Shown here in pieces: positions 1-8,457 of a stretch of 64,000 nt of DNA. The notes below the pieces were generated by a model that worked only from the letters and a program-made list of their open reading frames with translations, had not been told where the DNA came from and ran no database searches. Every line of letters begins with the position of its first letter. Positions within the stretch are counted from its first letter, which is position 1. Origin of the DNA: Burkholderia dolosa (GTDB taxonomy: Bacteria > Pseudomonadota > Gammaproteobacteria > Burkholderiales > Burkholderiaceae); contig NZ_CABVPR010000014.1 in assembly GCF_902499135.1 (NCBI RefSeq), positions 32,809 through 96,808 of the forward strand, in the 5' to 3' direction. The position numbers and the translations under genes are program-made.

Positions 1-65
1 CGCGCTTCTACAAGACGCTCGGCCTCATCGAGGCCTCAATCACTTTCGAGGTGCCGCATGTGTGA
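1..65 (+). CDS. C-terminal end of an upstream phage virion gene (partial)
   Basis: A frame open from the left edge ends at TGA 63-65 and encodes about 20 residues ending ITFEVPHV. Its stop overlaps the ATG of the next gene (58) by 8 bases, as is common for translationally coupled phage late genes. Too little is left to name it; from its position before the ejection-protein genes it is probably a head or tail-tube component. The alternative is a chance open frame, but the close overlap argues for a real gene. Confidence 0.55.
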   Translation, partial: RFYKTLGLIEASITFEVPHV

Positions 66-558
66 TCCGGTGACGATCATGGGGGCCGTGACGACGGGTG
101 CAAAGCTGCTGCCCGCCGTCGGCTCGGTGCTGACTTCCGCGAGCGGCGCGTCGCAGCAGGGCGACGCAGCGTCGCAGGCGGCGATGTTCGCGGCGCAGCA
201 GAGCTTGATGCAGGCCGACCAGACGCAGGCGGCCGGTTATCAGCAGGCGAAGCGAATCCGCGAGCAGGGCGCGAGCACTGTCGGCCAAGCGAACGCGTCG
301 CTGGCCGCGTCGGGCGTGAACGTCGGCACTGGCACATCGAACGACGTGCGCCAGCGCATCACGCAAAACACGGAAATGGACGCGCTCAATTCGATCCTGA
401 ACGCCGACACGCGCGCGACTGCGCTGCGCGGTCAAGCAGACATGGACATGCGGTCGGCTCAGGGTCAGTCGCGCGCCGGCGGCGTCAATGCGCTTTCGTC
501 TGTGCTGTCGGGCGCATCGAACTTTATTACCGGCTGGAAGAAGCTGGCCAGCTCGTAA
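58..558 (+). CDS. podovirus internal virion protein (166 aa)
   Basis: This 166-residue protein begins MCDPVTIMGAVTTGAKLLPA, a short hydrophobic Gly/Ala-rich start followed by a long Gln/Ala-rich helical stretch (about residues 30-100) and a Gly-rich end. That pattern is typical of the small internal virion (gp14-like) proteins of podoviruses, which are ejected into the host and help DNA cross the envelope. It lies first in a run of three large virion genes and is followed after 12 bases by the next, with the ribosome site CTGGAGG at 560-566. The assignment rests on composition, length and order rather than a specific motif. Confidence 0.7.
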   Translation: MCDPVTIMGAVTTGAKLLPAVGSVLTSASGASQQGDAASQAAMFAAQQSLMQADQTQAAGYQQAKRIREQGASTVGQANASLAASGVNVGTGTSNDVRQRITQNTEMDALNSILNADTRATALRGQADMDMRSAQGQSRAGGVNALSSVLSGASNFITGWKKLASS

Positions 559-570
559 CCTGGAGGACAC

Positions 571-2667
571 ATGGCACGAATTCCACTAGGCGATCCGGCG
601 AGCGTCGTTGCGCAGCCCGGTCCGGCCGTTCAGGCAAGCCCGGATGCGTTCGGCGGTGCAGAAGCGCGGGCAGTGCAGGGGCTTGGCGCGGCTGGTACTC
701 AGCTCACGGCGGACATCTTTCAGCAGCGTCAGAAGCTCGATCAGGATCTCGCGCGCACGAACGCAGCCGTCATGTTCCAGACGCACGAGACGAACGTGAA
801 GTCGTCGAAAAAGGACCTCGATGAGCAGTTGCAGAGTGGTCAAATCGACCAAATTGCTTATGTCGCGGCACTGAAAGATGCGCAGAAGCAGTCGTTCGAC
901 TCGACGATCGGCGCGCTGCCGGACAACCATTTCAAGAACATAGCCACGATCCAGGCGCAGGGGCTCGACCGCACGGTGACGCTCGGCATGCAGGAGGTGC
1001 TGACGAAGAACACGCAGCAGCTCATCGCTGCGAATGCGGCCACGCTGCTCGACACAGCGGGCAAGAGCATCGCGACGAATCCGGGTGGTATCGACGCAAC
1101 TGTCACCAGCACGAGATCGGCATACCTGAGCGCCGCCGCGTCGGCCGGCATCCCGAAGCAGCGCGCCGAACAGGTCGCGCAAGACTGGGCCGACAGCCAA
1201 TACGCGGCGCACGCGCAATCTGCCGCGATCGCCGCGCGCGGCAACGGCGACCTCGCCGCGCTCACGCAGTTGGAGAAGGACCTGACGTCGCCGGATGGCT
1301 ACTACGCCGGCAAGCTCGACGCGGGCAAACGCAATCAGGTGCTCGCCTCGGTCGTCTCGAACCGGCTGTCGCTGCAGAACCAGATGACGAGCGAGCAGCA
1401 GGCACGCGAGCGCGAGGCGGTGACGGCATTCAACCAAGCTACCGATCTGATGACGCAGGGCAAGCGCTTCAGCCCCGAGTATGTGCAGCAGCTCACGGCG
1501 GCCACGCGCGGCACCGCGCTCGAGCAGCAGACACAAGGCGTCATCAAGCAAGCCGCGGTTGGAGCGTCGTTTTCGACCCTGTCCGTGCCGGAGATGCGCG
1601 CCGCGGTGCAGGCGAATGAATCGAAGCAGAACCAGTCCGGCACCGACCCGCTCGAAGCGGCCGCGATCAAACAGCAAAAGCAGATCCTGACCGCGACCGA
1701 CGAGGCGTACAAACGCGACCCGTGGAACGCGGCGCTGGAACGCGGCGCAATCGATGTCGTGCCTCCGATCGATACATCGGGCATTACGCAGCTCGCGTCT
1801 TCCCTCGCGGCGCGCGCTCAACTGGCGCCGGTCGTCGAGCACAAGGCCGCCCGCCGCGTGTCGCTGCTGACCCCGGACGAGGCGCGCAATGTGCTGCAGA
1901 CGATCGACGCGCTGCCGACGAACACGAAAGCACAGGCGCTCGCGCTGCTTGGCCGCTCGATGGGGAACGCCGCGCGCATCAACGATCTCGCCGAGCAGTG
2001 GAAGGATAAGAGCCCGGCGGCGGCGCTCGCGATGAAGGCTGGCGCAGCTGATCCGTCTGGCGGCCCACTGATGATGCAGAGCGGCATGCCCGTCGCGCAG
2101 TACATCCTCGACGGACAAGACGCGCTTGCGAACAAGCTGGTGAAGGTCGACGCGGCGGCCGCGACCGGACTGCAGGCGACGATCGCGAAACGCATCGGTG
2201 ACGCTCTGCCGCCGCAACAGCTCGGCGATGCGCGCGAGACGGCGTACTTCGCCGCGGTGGCGAGCGCGCGCAAGAACGGCCGCGACGTGCCGAACTCGAC
2301 CGACGTCGAGACGGGCATCAACGTCGCGACCGGCGGCCTCGCGAAGACGGGCGGCATCGACCCGCGCGGCGACCGGTACATGGCCGCCAAACCGTGGGGC
2401 TGGTCCGACGACGATTTCGATGGAGGCGTCAAACAGGCGTCGATCACCAACATCGAGAACCAGCCCGGCGGACGGCCTGTCGACAGCGTGATCGCGAACG
2501 GAACGAAGATCCCGATCGACCAGTTCATGCAGCAGTTCGCGAGCTATCGACTGCAGCGCGTCGGCATCGGCGGCACGTACACGGTGCTCACCGGTGCTCG
2601 TCCGGTAACGGACACGACCGGCGCGCCGCTGCTCATCCACCTCACGAAGCCCGTACCGAAGCGCTGA
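571..2667 (+). CDS. large internal virion / ejection protein (698 aa)
   Basis: A 698-residue, largely helical, Ala/Gln-rich protein with no signal peptide or membrane segment and no enzyme motif that I recognise. In podoviruses the slot between the small internal protein and the transglycosylase-bearing protein is held by a gp15-like ejection protein, and this gene sits there: 12 bases after the previous gene and one base before the next. Long runs such as QQRQKLDQDLARTNAAV suggest coiled coil near residues 45-95. The role in the trans-envelope ejection channel is inferred from order and composition. Confidence 0.7.
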   Translation: MARIPLGDPASVVAQPGPAVQASPDAFGGAEARAVQGLGAAGTQLTADIFQQRQKLDQDLARTNAAVMFQTHETNVKSSKKDLDEQLQSGQIDQIAYVAALKDAQKQSFDSTIGALPDNHFKNIATIQAQGLDRTVTLGMQEVLTKNTQQLIAANAATLLDTAGKSIATNPGGIDATVTSTRSAYLSAAASAGIPKQRAEQVAQDWADSQYAAHAQSAAIAARGNGDLAALTQLEKDLTSPDGYYAGKLDAGKRNQVLASVVSNRLSLQNQMTSEQQAREREAVTAFNQATDLMTQGKRFSPEYVQQLTAATRGTALEQQTQGVIKQAAVGASFSTLSVPEMRAAVQANESKQNQSGTDPLEAAAIKQQKQILTATDEAYKRDPWNAALERGAIDVVPPIDTSGITQLASSLAARAQLAPVVEHKAARRVSLLTPDEARNVLQTIDALPTNTKAQALALLGRSMGNAARINDLAEQWKDKSPAAALAMKAGAADPSGGPLMMQSGMPVAQYILDGQDALANKLVKVDAAAATGLQATIAKRIGDALPPQQLGDARETAYFAAVASARKNGRDVPNSTDVETGINVATGGLAKTGGIDPRGDRYMAAKPWGWSDDDFDGGVKQASITNIENQPGGRPVDSVIANGTKIPIDQFMQQFASYRLQRVGIGGTYTVLTGARPVTDTTGAPLLIHLTKPVPKR

Positions 2668-2668
2668 T

Positions 2669-4963
2669 ATGCCGATCGATCCCCTCTACGAAGACACGAC
2701 CAGCGCCTACCTTTCGGGGCAAGGCAATGTGCAACTGCCGCCGGAGCCGCGGCCGCAACCGTCAACGGGCCTCGGTTCGCTCGGATTGGCGGTCAGTCTC
2801 GGCGCCGTGCAGGGTGCGGCGCGGCTCGCGGCCGGCGCGGCTGACCTGACGGCCGGCGCAAGCCAGATGCTGACCGATCCGACCGAATCGCTGCTGAATC
2901 CGCAGGTGCAAGAGGAAACGGACCGGCGGCTCGGCGAGACGTTCAGGAAGCAGCGCGAGGGCACGCTGTTCACGTCGGCCGCAGGCCAGCGACTGTACAG
3001 CCTGTCCGACATGCTGCGCCCTGATCCGCAGAACACCACGACAACCGATCAGATCGTTCAGGGCGCCGTAAGCGGCCTCGTTCAGATCGTGCCGGCCGCG
3101 GTGCTCGGCGGACCGGTCGCAGGTGCCGCGGTGGGCGGCGCATCGATTGGTCTCGGGCGATCCGAAGAACTGAAGCGCGAAGGCGTCGACGTCGGCACGC
3201 GCACAGCGGTCGGCGCGGTCGAAGGCGCGCTTGGCGCCGCCGGCGCAGTGCTGCCCGCAGGGGGCTCGACCATCGCCCGCACGCTCGGGCTCGTCGCGGT
3301 TGGCGGCCCCGGTATGGCGATCGGACAAAGCACCGCGGAGAAGGCGATCCTGAAGAACGCAGGATATGACCACCTCGCGGACCAGATTGACCCGCTCGAC
3401 CCGACGAACCTCGCGGCCTCGACGCTGATGGCTGGCTTCTTCGGAGGGCTGCACGCAGGCGGCCTCGCGTCGGCTGCGCGCACAGCGCGCAATGCCGATC
3501 CGTCGACGCCTCTGCCGAGTCTTGACGTTGCCGCGCGAAAGGCGCTCCCCTATAACTCGCCGATCCTCGACGCATACGCGACGCAGGCTGCGCAGCGCGA
3601 AGGCGTGCCGCCGGCCCTTCTTCTGTTCATCAAGAACCGCGGCGAAATGTCGAACAGCGATCAGGTGTCGCCGGCCGGCGCGAAAGGCGTGATGCAGTTC
3701 ACGAAAGAGACGTGGGCGGCGTACGGCAAGGGGGATCCGAAAGACCCGCTGAACTCGATCGACGCGGCCGCGCGATACGCGAAAGACCTGATCAAGCGCT
3801 ACGATGGCGATCTGCGCGCGGCCGTCACGGAGTACAACGGGGGCGTCGAGCAGGCGCGCGCCGTTCAGGCTGGCGGCTCGCCGACGCATCCCGAAACGAT
3901 CGGATACCTGAAGCGCTACGACGACTATGTCGCGAACCACGCCGTTGACGACGTTCGATTCAACCCGTCCCCGCAGGAAGTCGACGCCGCCCTGACGGCG
4001 CGCGGGCAGCGCATCGTTGACGACGCGTACGTGTTCGGCTCGCCGGAGGATGTGAACGGCATGGCCGCGCATCAGGACGCATTCGAGCTCGCGGCGCGAC
4101 AGATGGACGACGGTGGTTTCCCGGACGTGTCGCGCTACTTCACCCCGGACGATCTCACGCGCGCGAACGCGCTCGATGGTCTGATTGCCGACGCCGAGTC
4201 GTACCGCGGAGATCTGGCCGCACAAGCGGCGAACCTCGCCGAGCCGGGCGCCGTGGCGCAGGCCCGCGCCGAGCTGGAAGCGTTGCGCGCGAACGCACCC
4301 GATACGTCGCCTGAAATGGTGAAGGAGCTGACACGCCAGCTACAGGAGCAGGGCACGAAGTACAAGGCCGCGGCCGCCGAGGCGCAACGACGCATCGACG
4401 CGGCGCAGGCCGACCACGAGGCGCAGGTCGCGCGGCTCGAGGGCATGATCCGCCAGAACGCCGAGGCGCAACGCGCGAGCGAGCAGTTGCCGACGCTCGA
4501 CTCGCAGATCGAGCAAATGCGCGCCGCGCGCGCCGGCATCGACGCGCCGGCTACGCGCCGCACGGCGATCGCGGATTTCGTATCGAGCATCGCCCGCGCG
4601 CAGCGCGAGGCCGATCGCTCGCCGGCGGTGCGCCGCGCTGAAGTGACGCAGCGGAATGCCGATGTGACGGTAATGGCCGCCGAGCAGACGCCGTCTGCCG
4701 GCGATATCCTCGCTGCCGCCGTGCGCGACGTGACCGGGACTGGTGAACCAGCAGCGCGGCCGCCGACCGCCGTCGAGTCAAACCTTCGCGAAGCTGCGGC
4801 GGTGACGCCCGACGCTCAGGTCGAATTCGACGCGACGGCCGGCGAGTTCCGCGGATCGCTGCGCGACGCACTCGACACGATCGACGCCGAGCATGCTGCG
4901 ACGATGGCCGACGCCAAGCTGTTCGAGGTGGCGGCGAACTGCTTTATCACGACTCTGGGGTAA
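2669..4963 (+). CDS. virion-associated lytic transglycosylase / ejection protein (764 aa)
   Basis: About residues 295-415 form a soluble-lytic-transglycosylase (lysozyme-like) domain: the catalytic Glu lies in NRGEMSNSD (about E326), followed by VSPAGAKGVMQFTKETW and later AVTEYNGG, the classic SLT signature. It would cut peptidoglycan locally during DNA injection. The N-terminal 200 residues are Gly/Ala-rich and hydrophobic, which fits membrane insertion. The C-terminal part (about 490-700) is strongly coiled-coil. It starts one base after the previous stop. Its TAA stop is in the same frame as the next gene, which begins at an ATG one codon later. Confidence 0.85.
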   Translation: MPIDPLYEDTTSAYLSGQGNVQLPPEPRPQPSTGLGSLGLAVSLGAVQGAARLAAGAADLTAGASQMLTDPTESLLNPQVQEETDRRLGETFRKQREGTLFTSAAGQRLYSLSDMLRPDPQNTTTTDQIVQGAVSGLVQIVPAAVLGGPVAGAAVGGASIGLGRSEELKREGVDVGTRTAVGAVEGALGAAGAVLPAGGSTIARTLGLVAVGGPGMAIGQSTAEKAILKNAGYDHLADQIDPLDPTNLAASTLMAGFFGGLHAGGLASAARTARNADPSTPLPSLDVAARKALPYNSPILDAYATQAAQREGVPPALLLFIKNRGEMSNSDQVSPAGAKGVMQFTKETWAAYGKGDPKDPLNSIDAAARYAKDLIKRYDGDLRAAVTEYNGGVEQARAVQAGGSPTHPETIGYLKRYDDYVANHAVDDVRFNPSPQEVDAALTARGQRIVDDAYVFGSPEDVNGMAAHQDAFELAARQMDDGGFPDVSRYFTPDDLTRANALDGLIADAESYRGDLAAQAANLAEPGAVAQARAELEALRANAPDTSPEMVKELTRQLQEQGTKYKAAAAEAQRRIDAAQADHEAQVARLEGMIRQNAEAQRASEQLPTLDSQIEQMRAARAGIDAPATRRTAIADFVSSIARAQREADRSPAVRRAEVTQRNADVTVMAAEQTPSAGDILAAAVRDVTGTGEPAARPPTAVESNLREAAAVTPDAQVEFDATAGEFRGSLRDALDTIDAEHAATMADAKLFEVAANCFITTLG

Positions 4964-4966
4964 TCC

Positions 4967-7564
4967 ATGCACGCAAAATGCGCAGCGGCAGTCGCTCAGG
5001 CGGCCGGCCGAGATCTAAAGAAAGCTGAGCTCGACGGTATCGAGAACCGCGTTCGTGCCGGCATGCGCGCAGTGGCGCGGCAAGACCCGGCCGCTTGGCG
5101 CTCGATGACCGAAGCCGAGCGCGTGCAGGCCGGCGCGGAATGGGCTCGGCAGCAGTTAGAAGCCGAGGCGAACCTCGACAAGGCCCGCAAACAGCTGCAG
5201 ATCGCCAAGCAGATCGAGACGACAGACCGGATTCAGGAAGCGCTCTTTGCCGATCCTGAGCGCGCATACGCGAAGCGCGCCCGCGAGAAGGCCGTGAAAG
5301 CAGATATCGAGCGCACGTATGAGCTGGCCGGCGGCATCAAGGCCGACTACATGCGGCAGACGATGGACGCGATCGAGGCGATGAAGCATGGGCAGAACTT
5401 CCTCGCGCGGGCATTTGACATCGACAATCCAGCCATGGAGCGCGACATCATCCGCGAAATCTACCGCGGCGCTGATGGCTCGACGGGAAACGAAGTGGCG
5501 AAGGCGGCCGCGCAGCAGATCGGTGCGACGTCGAATGCCATGCGCGAGCGCTTCAACCGCGCGGGCGGCAACGTCGGCCAGCTCGACTACGGATACGTGC
5601 CGATCCGCCATTCGCAGGCGAAGATCCTCGGCAACGGCTCGGACGCCGCGCGGCACGCATGGGCCGACTTCGTGCTGCCGCGGCTCGACCGCTCGCAGTA
5701 TCTGGATGACGCGGGGAATCCGCTCGACGACGCCGCGCTGCGCCGCGTGCTCACCGGCGAGGACCGCGAGTCGTGGGAAGCGCGTAACATCGCCGCGCGC
5801 GGCATGGGTGTCGAGCCGCGTCAGCAAGGCGTATGGGACACGATCGCGTACGGCGGTGTGAACAAGATCGTGCCCGGCGAGACGACGGGGGCGGCCGCAC
5901 GCGCAAATGCCGGCTCGCAACATCGCGTGCTGCACTTCAAGGATGCCGACGCGCACATCGAGTACAACCGTGCGTACGGCGAAGGTTCGCTGCTGAACGC
6001 GCTGATCGACCACGTCGGCGGCATGGCGAAGAATATCGCGCTCGTCGAGCGGTACGGTCCCAACCCGACGCGCAACATGCGCACGCAGATGCAGCTAACC
6101 GCACTGCATGACAACACCGAACTGCGCACGCTCGAAGGCGGTATGACGTCGGTCGGCGCCTACTGGAACTACGTGACGGGCGCGACCAACACGCCGGTCA
6201 ATCCTGCTGTTGCAAACAAGATGGAGACGGTTCGCACGACGGTGAGTGCGATCAAGCTGCAGCTCACGATTCTTGCAGCGCTCGGCGACGTTGGCACGAT
6301 GTTCGTCACGGCTGGCTACAACCGCGTCCCATTCTTCAAGACGCTCGGCACCGCCGCAAGACTGATGGGTCCCGGCTCCGGCGACTATCGCAGTTGGCTA
6401 ACGTCGCAAGGCCTGATTGCCGAAACGCTCGAGCACGGCCTGAATCGATGGGGCACCGATCACCTCGCGACGAGTTGGGCGAAGTGGCTCTCGGCGCAGA
6501 CCATGAAGTTCGGCGGCGTCACGGGCTGGACAGACGCGATGCGCACCGCGTTTCAGGCGCAGATGATGCGCGGGCTTGCCGAGATCAGCGGTACGGAATG
6601 GAGCAAGCTGACCGAGTGGGATCGGCGATCGCTCACGCGTTCTGGCATTACCGCTGACGACTGGGCGCTTGTGAACCGCGCGACGCCCGGCGAGTACAAC
6701 GGTTCGAAGTATCTGACGCCGGACGCGCTGTACGGCACCGGCGATGCGCGCGCGGCTGACGTCGTGCCGAAACTGCTCGGCATGATCCGCGACGAAGGCG
6801 AATTCGCCGTGCTGAACCCGGACCTGCGCACGAAGGTGATTGCCGCGGCGACGCCCGGCACGCTGCAAGGCGAGCTGCAGAAGACCTTCCTGCAGTTCAA
6901 ATCGTTCCCGATCGCGATGATCTCGCGGCACTGGGGGCGCATCGGCGAAATGCGCCGTTCCGGCGACTTCCGCGTCGAAGGCGCACCGACGCTCGCCAGT
7001 CCGATGGCGTACGGTGCGGCGCTCGTCGTCAGCACGACGCTGCTCGGTGCGCTGGCTGTCCAGTTGCAAAACCTGCTGCTGGGGAAAGATCCAGAACCGA
7101 TGGGCGATGACGTGAAGCATGGCGGCGCATTCTGGTTCCGCGCGTTTACCAAGGGCGGCGGCGCAGGCTTCGCGGGCGACATGCTGTCGGCCATGCTCAC
7201 CGGGAAGAACCCGGCCGAGGCCGTCGGCAGCGTCTTTGGTGGCCCCCTTGTATCGACCGCTATTCAGGCGGTCACGCCGTTCTCCAACAATGCGATGGCC
7301 GCCGCCGAAGGCAAAGATACCCATCTGTCCGCCGACCTGTTGAAGTTCGCGCAATCGAACATGCCGATCGTCAATCTTTGGTACTGGAAAACGGTGTGGA
7401 ACCGGCTGATCTGGGACAACATCGCCGAGAACCTGTCGCCGGGCGTCACGTCGCGCAACGTAGCGAAGTCGCGCCAGCAATACCACAATGACTACTTCTG
7501 GGAGCCGGGCACCAGCGCGCCGCAGCGCGCGCCTGATCTCGGCAACGCGTTTCAGGGGGGATGA
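4967..7564 (+). CDS. large virion / ejection protein (865 aa)
   Basis: An 865-residue protein starting MHAKCAAAVAQAAGRDLKKA. Its first 130 residues are charged and helical; a hydrophobic stretch near residues 680-705 (ALVVSTTLLGALAVQLQNLL) could span or insert in a membrane. Its place after the transglycosylase protein, and its size, match the C-terminal part of T7 gp16-type ejection proteins, here as a separate gene. Only TAA TCC separates it from the upstream frame. GGGG six bases before the ATG may serve as a weak ribosome site. No catalytic motif was seen. Confidence 0.7.
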   Translation: MHAKCAAAVAQAAGRDLKKAELDGIENRVRAGMRAVARQDPAAWRSMTEAERVQAGAEWARQQLEAEANLDKARKQLQIAKQIETTDRIQEALFADPERAYAKRAREKAVKADIERTYELAGGIKADYMRQTMDAIEAMKHGQNFLARAFDIDNPAMERDIIREIYRGADGSTGNEVAKAAAQQIGATSNAMRERFNRAGGNVGQLDYGYVPIRHSQAKILGNGSDAARHAWADFVLPRLDRSQYLDDAGNPLDDAALRRVLTGEDRESWEARNIAARGMGVEPRQQGVWDTIAYGGVNKIVPGETTGAAARANAGSQHRVLHFKDADAHIEYNRAYGEGSLLNALIDHVGGMAKNIALVERYGPNPTRNMRTQMQLTALHDNTELRTLEGGMTSVGAYWNYVTGATNTPVNPAVANKMETVRTTVSAIKLQLTILAALGDVGTMFVTAGYNRVPFFKTLGTAARLMGPGSGDYRSWLTSQGLIAETLEHGLNRWGTDHLATSWAKWLSAQTMKFGGVTGWTDAMRTAFQAQMMRGLAEISGTEWSKLTEWDRRSLTRSGITADDWALVNRATPGEYNGSKYLTPDALYGTGDARAADVVPKLLGMIRDEGEFAVLNPDLRTKVIAAATPGTLQGELQKTFLQFKSFPIAMISRHWGRIGEMRRSGDFRVEGAPTLASPMAYGAALVVSTTLLGALAVQLQNLLLGKDPEPMGDDVKHGGAFWFRAFTKGGGAGFAGDMLSAMLTGKNPAEAVGSVFGGPLVSTAIQAVTPFSNNAMAAAEGKDTHLSADLLKFAQSNMPIVNLWYWKTVWNRLIWDNIAENLSPGVTSRNVAKSRQQYHNDYFWEPGTSAPQRAPDLGNAFQGG

Positions 7565-8055
7565 TGGGCGAAGCACTTGCCGCGCAGCGTCTGCGCGAAC
7601 TATTGAACTACGACCCGGAGACAGGCGTGCTGACGTGGCGCGTTGGTCGACAGGGGAACGCCGGCGCTGGCTCGGTCGCTGGCGACGTGAATGCACGTGG
7701 GTACCGTCGCGTTTCTGTCGACCGGCGCCGCGTCATGGCGCACGTGCTGATCTGGGTCATTGTGACTGGAGAATGGCCGGATCGTGACATCGATCATGTG
7801 AACGGCGTGCGCAGCGACAACCGCTGGTCTAACCTTCGGCTCGCGACTCGTTCGGAGAACAACCAGAATCAGCGTAATGCGCGACGCGACAATGTGGCAG
7901 GGCTTCTAGGTGTGAGCCCGAATCGTGATCGCTGGGCTGCCTCGATCACCGTCGACGGCCAGAAGCAGCACATTGGTACGTACGACACGCCGGAACTTGC
8001 ACATGCTGCGTATCTCGATGCAAAGCGGCGAGTGCACATCGCGTGCACCATATAG
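7561..8055 (+). CDS. HNH homing endonuclease with AP2-type DNA-binding domain
   Basis: This 164-residue protein has an HNH nuclease core, with DIDHVNGVRSDNRWSNLRLA at about residues 77-96, then NNQNQ, and a C-terminal AP2-like DNA-binding module (GVSPNRDRWAASITVDG, then IGTYDTPELAHAAYLDAK). This layout is that of free-standing phage homing endonucleases, which cut a specific site in related phages lacking the gene and so spread by repair. It overlaps the preceding stop by four bases (ATGA); a second ATG at 7564 is an equally possible start. It interrupts an otherwise structural and packaging gene run, which suggests a late insertion. Confidence 0.88.
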   Translation: MMGEALAAQRLRELLNYDPETGVLTWRVGRQGNAGAGSVAGDVNARGYRRVSVDRRRVMAHVLIWVIVTGEWPDRDIDHVNGVRSDNRWSNLRLATRSENNQNQRNARRDNVAGLLGVSPNRDRWAASITVDGQKQHIGTYDTPELAHAAYLDAKRRVHIACTI

Positions 8056-8064
8056 GGGGGAATC

Positions 8065-8457
8065 GTGAGATCCGATCAATACGACCGACTTCAGGCTTTG
8101 AGCGTGAAGCTCACTGACCACTTTCTTGACGAGGCCGATCCGGATAACTGGGTAGGTGCTGGTATTCCGATCGCACAGATGGATGCGAAGACGCGCGGCG
8201 ACGCGTATTGGTGTCGCAAGGTGCCGGCGGCTACGCTGGCCCTGATCATGCGTATCGTGACACTGACCGGCAAGATTCAGGCGGATTCGGCCGGTGGTGG
8301 TGCGGGGGGCGCCGCTGTCGAACCCGAAGATGCCGACGCCGGCGATCTTGACAAGGACATCGCGCGCGCCGAACGAAAGGCGGCGCAGCTGTTAGACCGC
8401 GTGCAGCAGGAGGCGCGCAAGACGGCATTCGACAAAAAGACGCATGGCAAAGCGTAA
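8065..8457 (+). CDS. probable terminase small subunit or packaging accessory protein (130 aa)
   Basis: A 130-residue protein with a GTG start at 8065, eight bases after a GGGGGG run that can act as ribosome site. It overlaps the large terminase start by 14 bases, the usual arrangement for a small terminase subunit. The N-terminal 70 residues look folded and helical; the middle is a flexible Gly/Ala/Glu/Asp stretch and the C-terminus a charged helix. I see no diagnostic helix-turn-helix, so the small-subunit role is inferred from position alone. Confidence 0.55.
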   Translation: MRSDQYDRLQALSVKLTDHFLDEADPDNWVGAGIPIAQMDAKTRGDAYWCRKVPAATLALIMRIVTLTGKIQADSAGGGAGGAAVEPEDADAGDLDKDIARAERKAAQLLDRVQQEARKTAFDKKTHGKA

